Under the pieces are notes generated by a model. The model had not been told where the DNA came from. It saw only the letters and a program-made list of their open reading frames with translations, and searched no databases. Below, piece after piece: positions 4,949 through 6,165 of a stretch of DNA of 6,165 bases. Position 1 is the stretch's first letter. Every line of letters begins with the position of its first letter. Origin of the DNA: an uncultured Erwinia sp. (GTDB lineage: Bacteria > Pseudomonadota > Gammaproteobacteria > Enterobacterales > Enterobacteriaceae). The DNA is taken from contig CAMIKG010000109.1 in assembly GCA_946221915.1 (NCBI GenBank), forward strand, positions 1 through 6,165, read 5' to 3'. The position numbers were made by a program, and so were the translations under genes.

Positions 4949-6157
4949 ATGCAGCGCTTATTTGATCTGATCCCGGCAGGTGTAACCCGTATTGATTTAC
5001 TGGCGCCGCCTTTTTCCGGCCATTTGCATCCGGTGCTGGCGCTGGGACGGGCGCTGTCGGCGCATTATCAGGTACGTATTATCACTACGCGTGGTGCTGC
5101 TGCTGCTGTCGCTGCGGCGGGACTGAGCGGGCTGACGTTGCCCGGTGATTACGATACCCCGCTATTAGCGGTGGTGAATCCGCAATATGCGGTCGGTTCT
5201 CACCCGCTGCGGCTGTATCGGCAGTTCCGCAACGTTGTCGGCTTACTGAAAAATTTTGCCGATGAGCTGGAGGCGCTATGGCGACGCGAAGATGTGCCCG
5301 ATCTGTCGATTGCTGATTTCACGCTGCCGATTGTCGGGGAAGTCTGCCGCAGACTGCATGTGCCGTGGTGGAGCAGCCTGCCTTCGCCCTGTGTGCTTGA
5401 GACTGCCGATGGCGTCCCGGCATACTGCGGCGGGCTGATGCCCGCAGAGAACCGCTATCAGCGCATAATGCATGCGGTCCATCGCAAAAAAGTCCGCCTG
5501 TTTAAACAGGCGGTGTTCTGGCTGTTTCGCGATGTTATCCGCCAGACAGGGATCATGCGGCTGTACCGGCAGGACGGCAGTGAAAGTGCTTACTCGCCGC
5601 AGCGTATTCTGGCGCTGAGCGAAGAGACATTCGAATTTCCGCGCAGCTGGCCTGCAGCCGTCAGATTTATCGGCCCGGCGCTGTATACGCCGCCACTGCA
5701 GGGCGCAGCCCCGCCGTTTGAAGAGGGCAAACGCCATGTACTGGTGACGCTCGGCACGCATCTTGACTGGCATAAAGATGCGGTAGTGAAGGCGGTTATC
5801 GCGCTGGCGGCGACCCTGCCTGACTGGGTGTTTCATTTTACCGATGGGCATCCGATCGCGGCAGGTCAGCAACAGCAGGGAAATTTTTATCGTGTGCCCT
5901 GGGTGAACTATGACAGCTGGCTGACGCAGTATGATGCGGTGATCCATCACGGCGGCGCGGGGATTATGTGGCATTGCCTGGAGAAGAGGATTCCTGCGCT
6001 GGTATATCCGGTGGATTATGACCAGTTTGATCATGCGGCGCGGCTGGTCTGGAGCGGGAAAGGGGCGTGGATTAAAGGCGGGTTAAAAGGGCTGGAGCGG
6101 GCGGGGCCGTTATTGCTGGGAGTGGTTAATGTGAAGGTAGTTAGTTCAGATAGATAG
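4949..6157 (+). CDS. GT1-type (GT-B fold) glycosyltransferase
   Basis: A 402-residue soluble glycosyltransferase of the UDP-glucuronosyl/macrolide-glycosyltransferase type. The N-terminal half opens with LLAPPFSGHLHPVLALGRAL (17-36), the GHxxP motif in which H25 would be the catalytic base. The C-terminal nucleotide-sugar domain shows VTLGTH (266-271), then HHGGAG (333-338), and ends its donor motif with PVDYDQFDHAARL (354-366), where D358-Q359 match the sugar-contacting DQ pair. Such enzymes move a sugar from UDP- or dTDP-sugar to small hydrophobic acceptors, so this is a good candidate for the last decorating step of the pathway. It begins immediately after the hydrolase stop. A run of four GCT codons encodes A50-A53. 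The last 12 or so codons turn abruptly AT-rich, and the C-terminus (VVNVKVVSSDR) looks unlike the rest, so a shifted or recently altered 3' end is possible. The conserved core is complete. Confidence 0.88.
   Translation: MQRLFDLIPAGVTRIDLLAPPFSGHLHPVLALGRALSAHYQVRIITTRGAAAAVAAAGLSGLTLPGDYDTPLLAVVNPQYAVGSHPLRLYRQFRNVVGLLKNFADELEALWRREDVPDLSIADFTLPIVGEVCRRLHVPWWSSLPSPCVLETADGVPAYCGGLMPAENRYQRIMHAVHRKKVRLFKQAVFWLFRDVIRQTGIMRLYRQDGSESAYSPQRILALSEETFEFPRSWPAAVRFIGPALYTPPLQGAAPPFEEGKRHVLVTLGTHLDWHKDAVVKAVIALAATLPDWVFHFTDGHPIAAGQQQQGNFYRVPWVNYDSWLTQYDAVIHHGGAGIMWHCLEKRIPALVYPVDYDQFDHAARLVWSGKGAWIKGGLKGLERAGPLLLGVVNVKVVSSDR
5486..5513 (-). terminator. Candidate intrinsic terminator on the minus strand, inside the GT1 gene
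   Basis: A perfect 20-base palindrome, CCGCCTGTTTAAACAGGCGG, occupies 5494-5513. On the + strand it is preceded by six A (5486-5491). Read on the minus strand this is an 8-bp, mostly G/C stem with a TTAA loop, followed two bases later by six T, which is the form of a Rho-independent terminator. It would stop antisense transcripts running back through the operon. Because the palindrome is within codons of the GT1 gene (KKVRLFKQAV), it may also be a coincidence of coding sequence. No minus-strand gene that it would serve is evident in the window. Confidence 0.42.
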
Positions 6158-6165
6158 TAATATAA

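Noticed and set aside
5096..5107. Four tandem GCT codons in the GT1 gene as a slippage or phase-variation tract
   Set aside because: Only four triplet units, and changes would add or remove an alanine without shifting the frame; no sign of a switch.
5276..6034. A 252-codon minus-strand open frame opposite the GT1 gene
   Set aside because: It is rich in Arg, Gln and His without recognisable motifs, which is typical of the antisense of a CTG/GC-rich coding region; the + strand gene has full GT1 motifs. The candidate minus-strand terminator also lies within it.
4949..6157. Zeaxanthin glucosyltransferase (CrtX) or rhamnosyltransferase (RhlB) as the identity of the GT1 gene
   Set aside because: No carotenoid or rhamnolipid genes are adjacent and the N-terminal sequence does not match what I know of either family beyond the general GT1 motifs.

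Overview
The window is GC-rich, CTG-heavy DNA whose codon use looks like a gammaproteobacterium. Enterobacterales of the Erwinia/Pantoea kind is my best guess from composition and gene style, but no marker gene fixes the taxon. All recognisable genes are on the + strand and form one tightly packed run with no internal promoter or sense-strand terminator that I can see. The window begins inside one gene and stops 8 bases after the last stop codon, so it is a slice of a longer operon.

Layout: (1) the last 54 codons of an SDR-type NAD(P)-dependent epimerase/dehydratase, 1-167; (2) a metallo-beta-lactamase-fold hydrolase with a complete set of metal ligands, 145-951; (3) a PaaK/F390-synthetase-like adenylate-forming enzyme, 948-2234; (4) a possible 23-codon small ORF, 2231-2302, joined to both neighbours by ATGA overlaps; (5) a complete second SDR, 2299-3261; (6) a membrane-anchored family 2/21-type glycosyltransferase resembling ceramide glucosyltransferases, 3261-4385; (7) a small protein that reads as a compact alpha/beta hydrolase with a candidate Ser-Asp-His triad, 4382-4948; (8) a GT1-type glycosyltransferase, 4949-6157. 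Junctions are 23 bp, 4 bp, 4 bp, 4 bp, 1 bp, 4 bp and 0 bp, so translational coupling is likely throughout.

How they may work together (inference): the ligase would activate a carboxylic acid as an acyl-adenylate or thioester. The two SDRs would reduce or oxidise keto/hydroxy groups. The two hydrolases would cut ester, thioester or lactone bonds. The two unrelated glycosyltransferases would add sugars to a lipid or hydrophobic acceptor, one at the membrane and one in the cytosol. The simplest reading is a biosynthetic operon for a glycosylated lipid or other hydrophobic metabolite. I do not recognise it as a named pathway and cannot name the product. Any carbon-chain-building enzyme (ketosynthase, acyl carrier protein) would have to lie outside the window.

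Other points of interest are the doubly overlapped 23-codon ORF, a perfect 20-base palindrome inside the last gene that looks like an intrinsic terminator for the opposite strand, and an abrupt AT-rich change in the last dozen codons of the GT1 gene.
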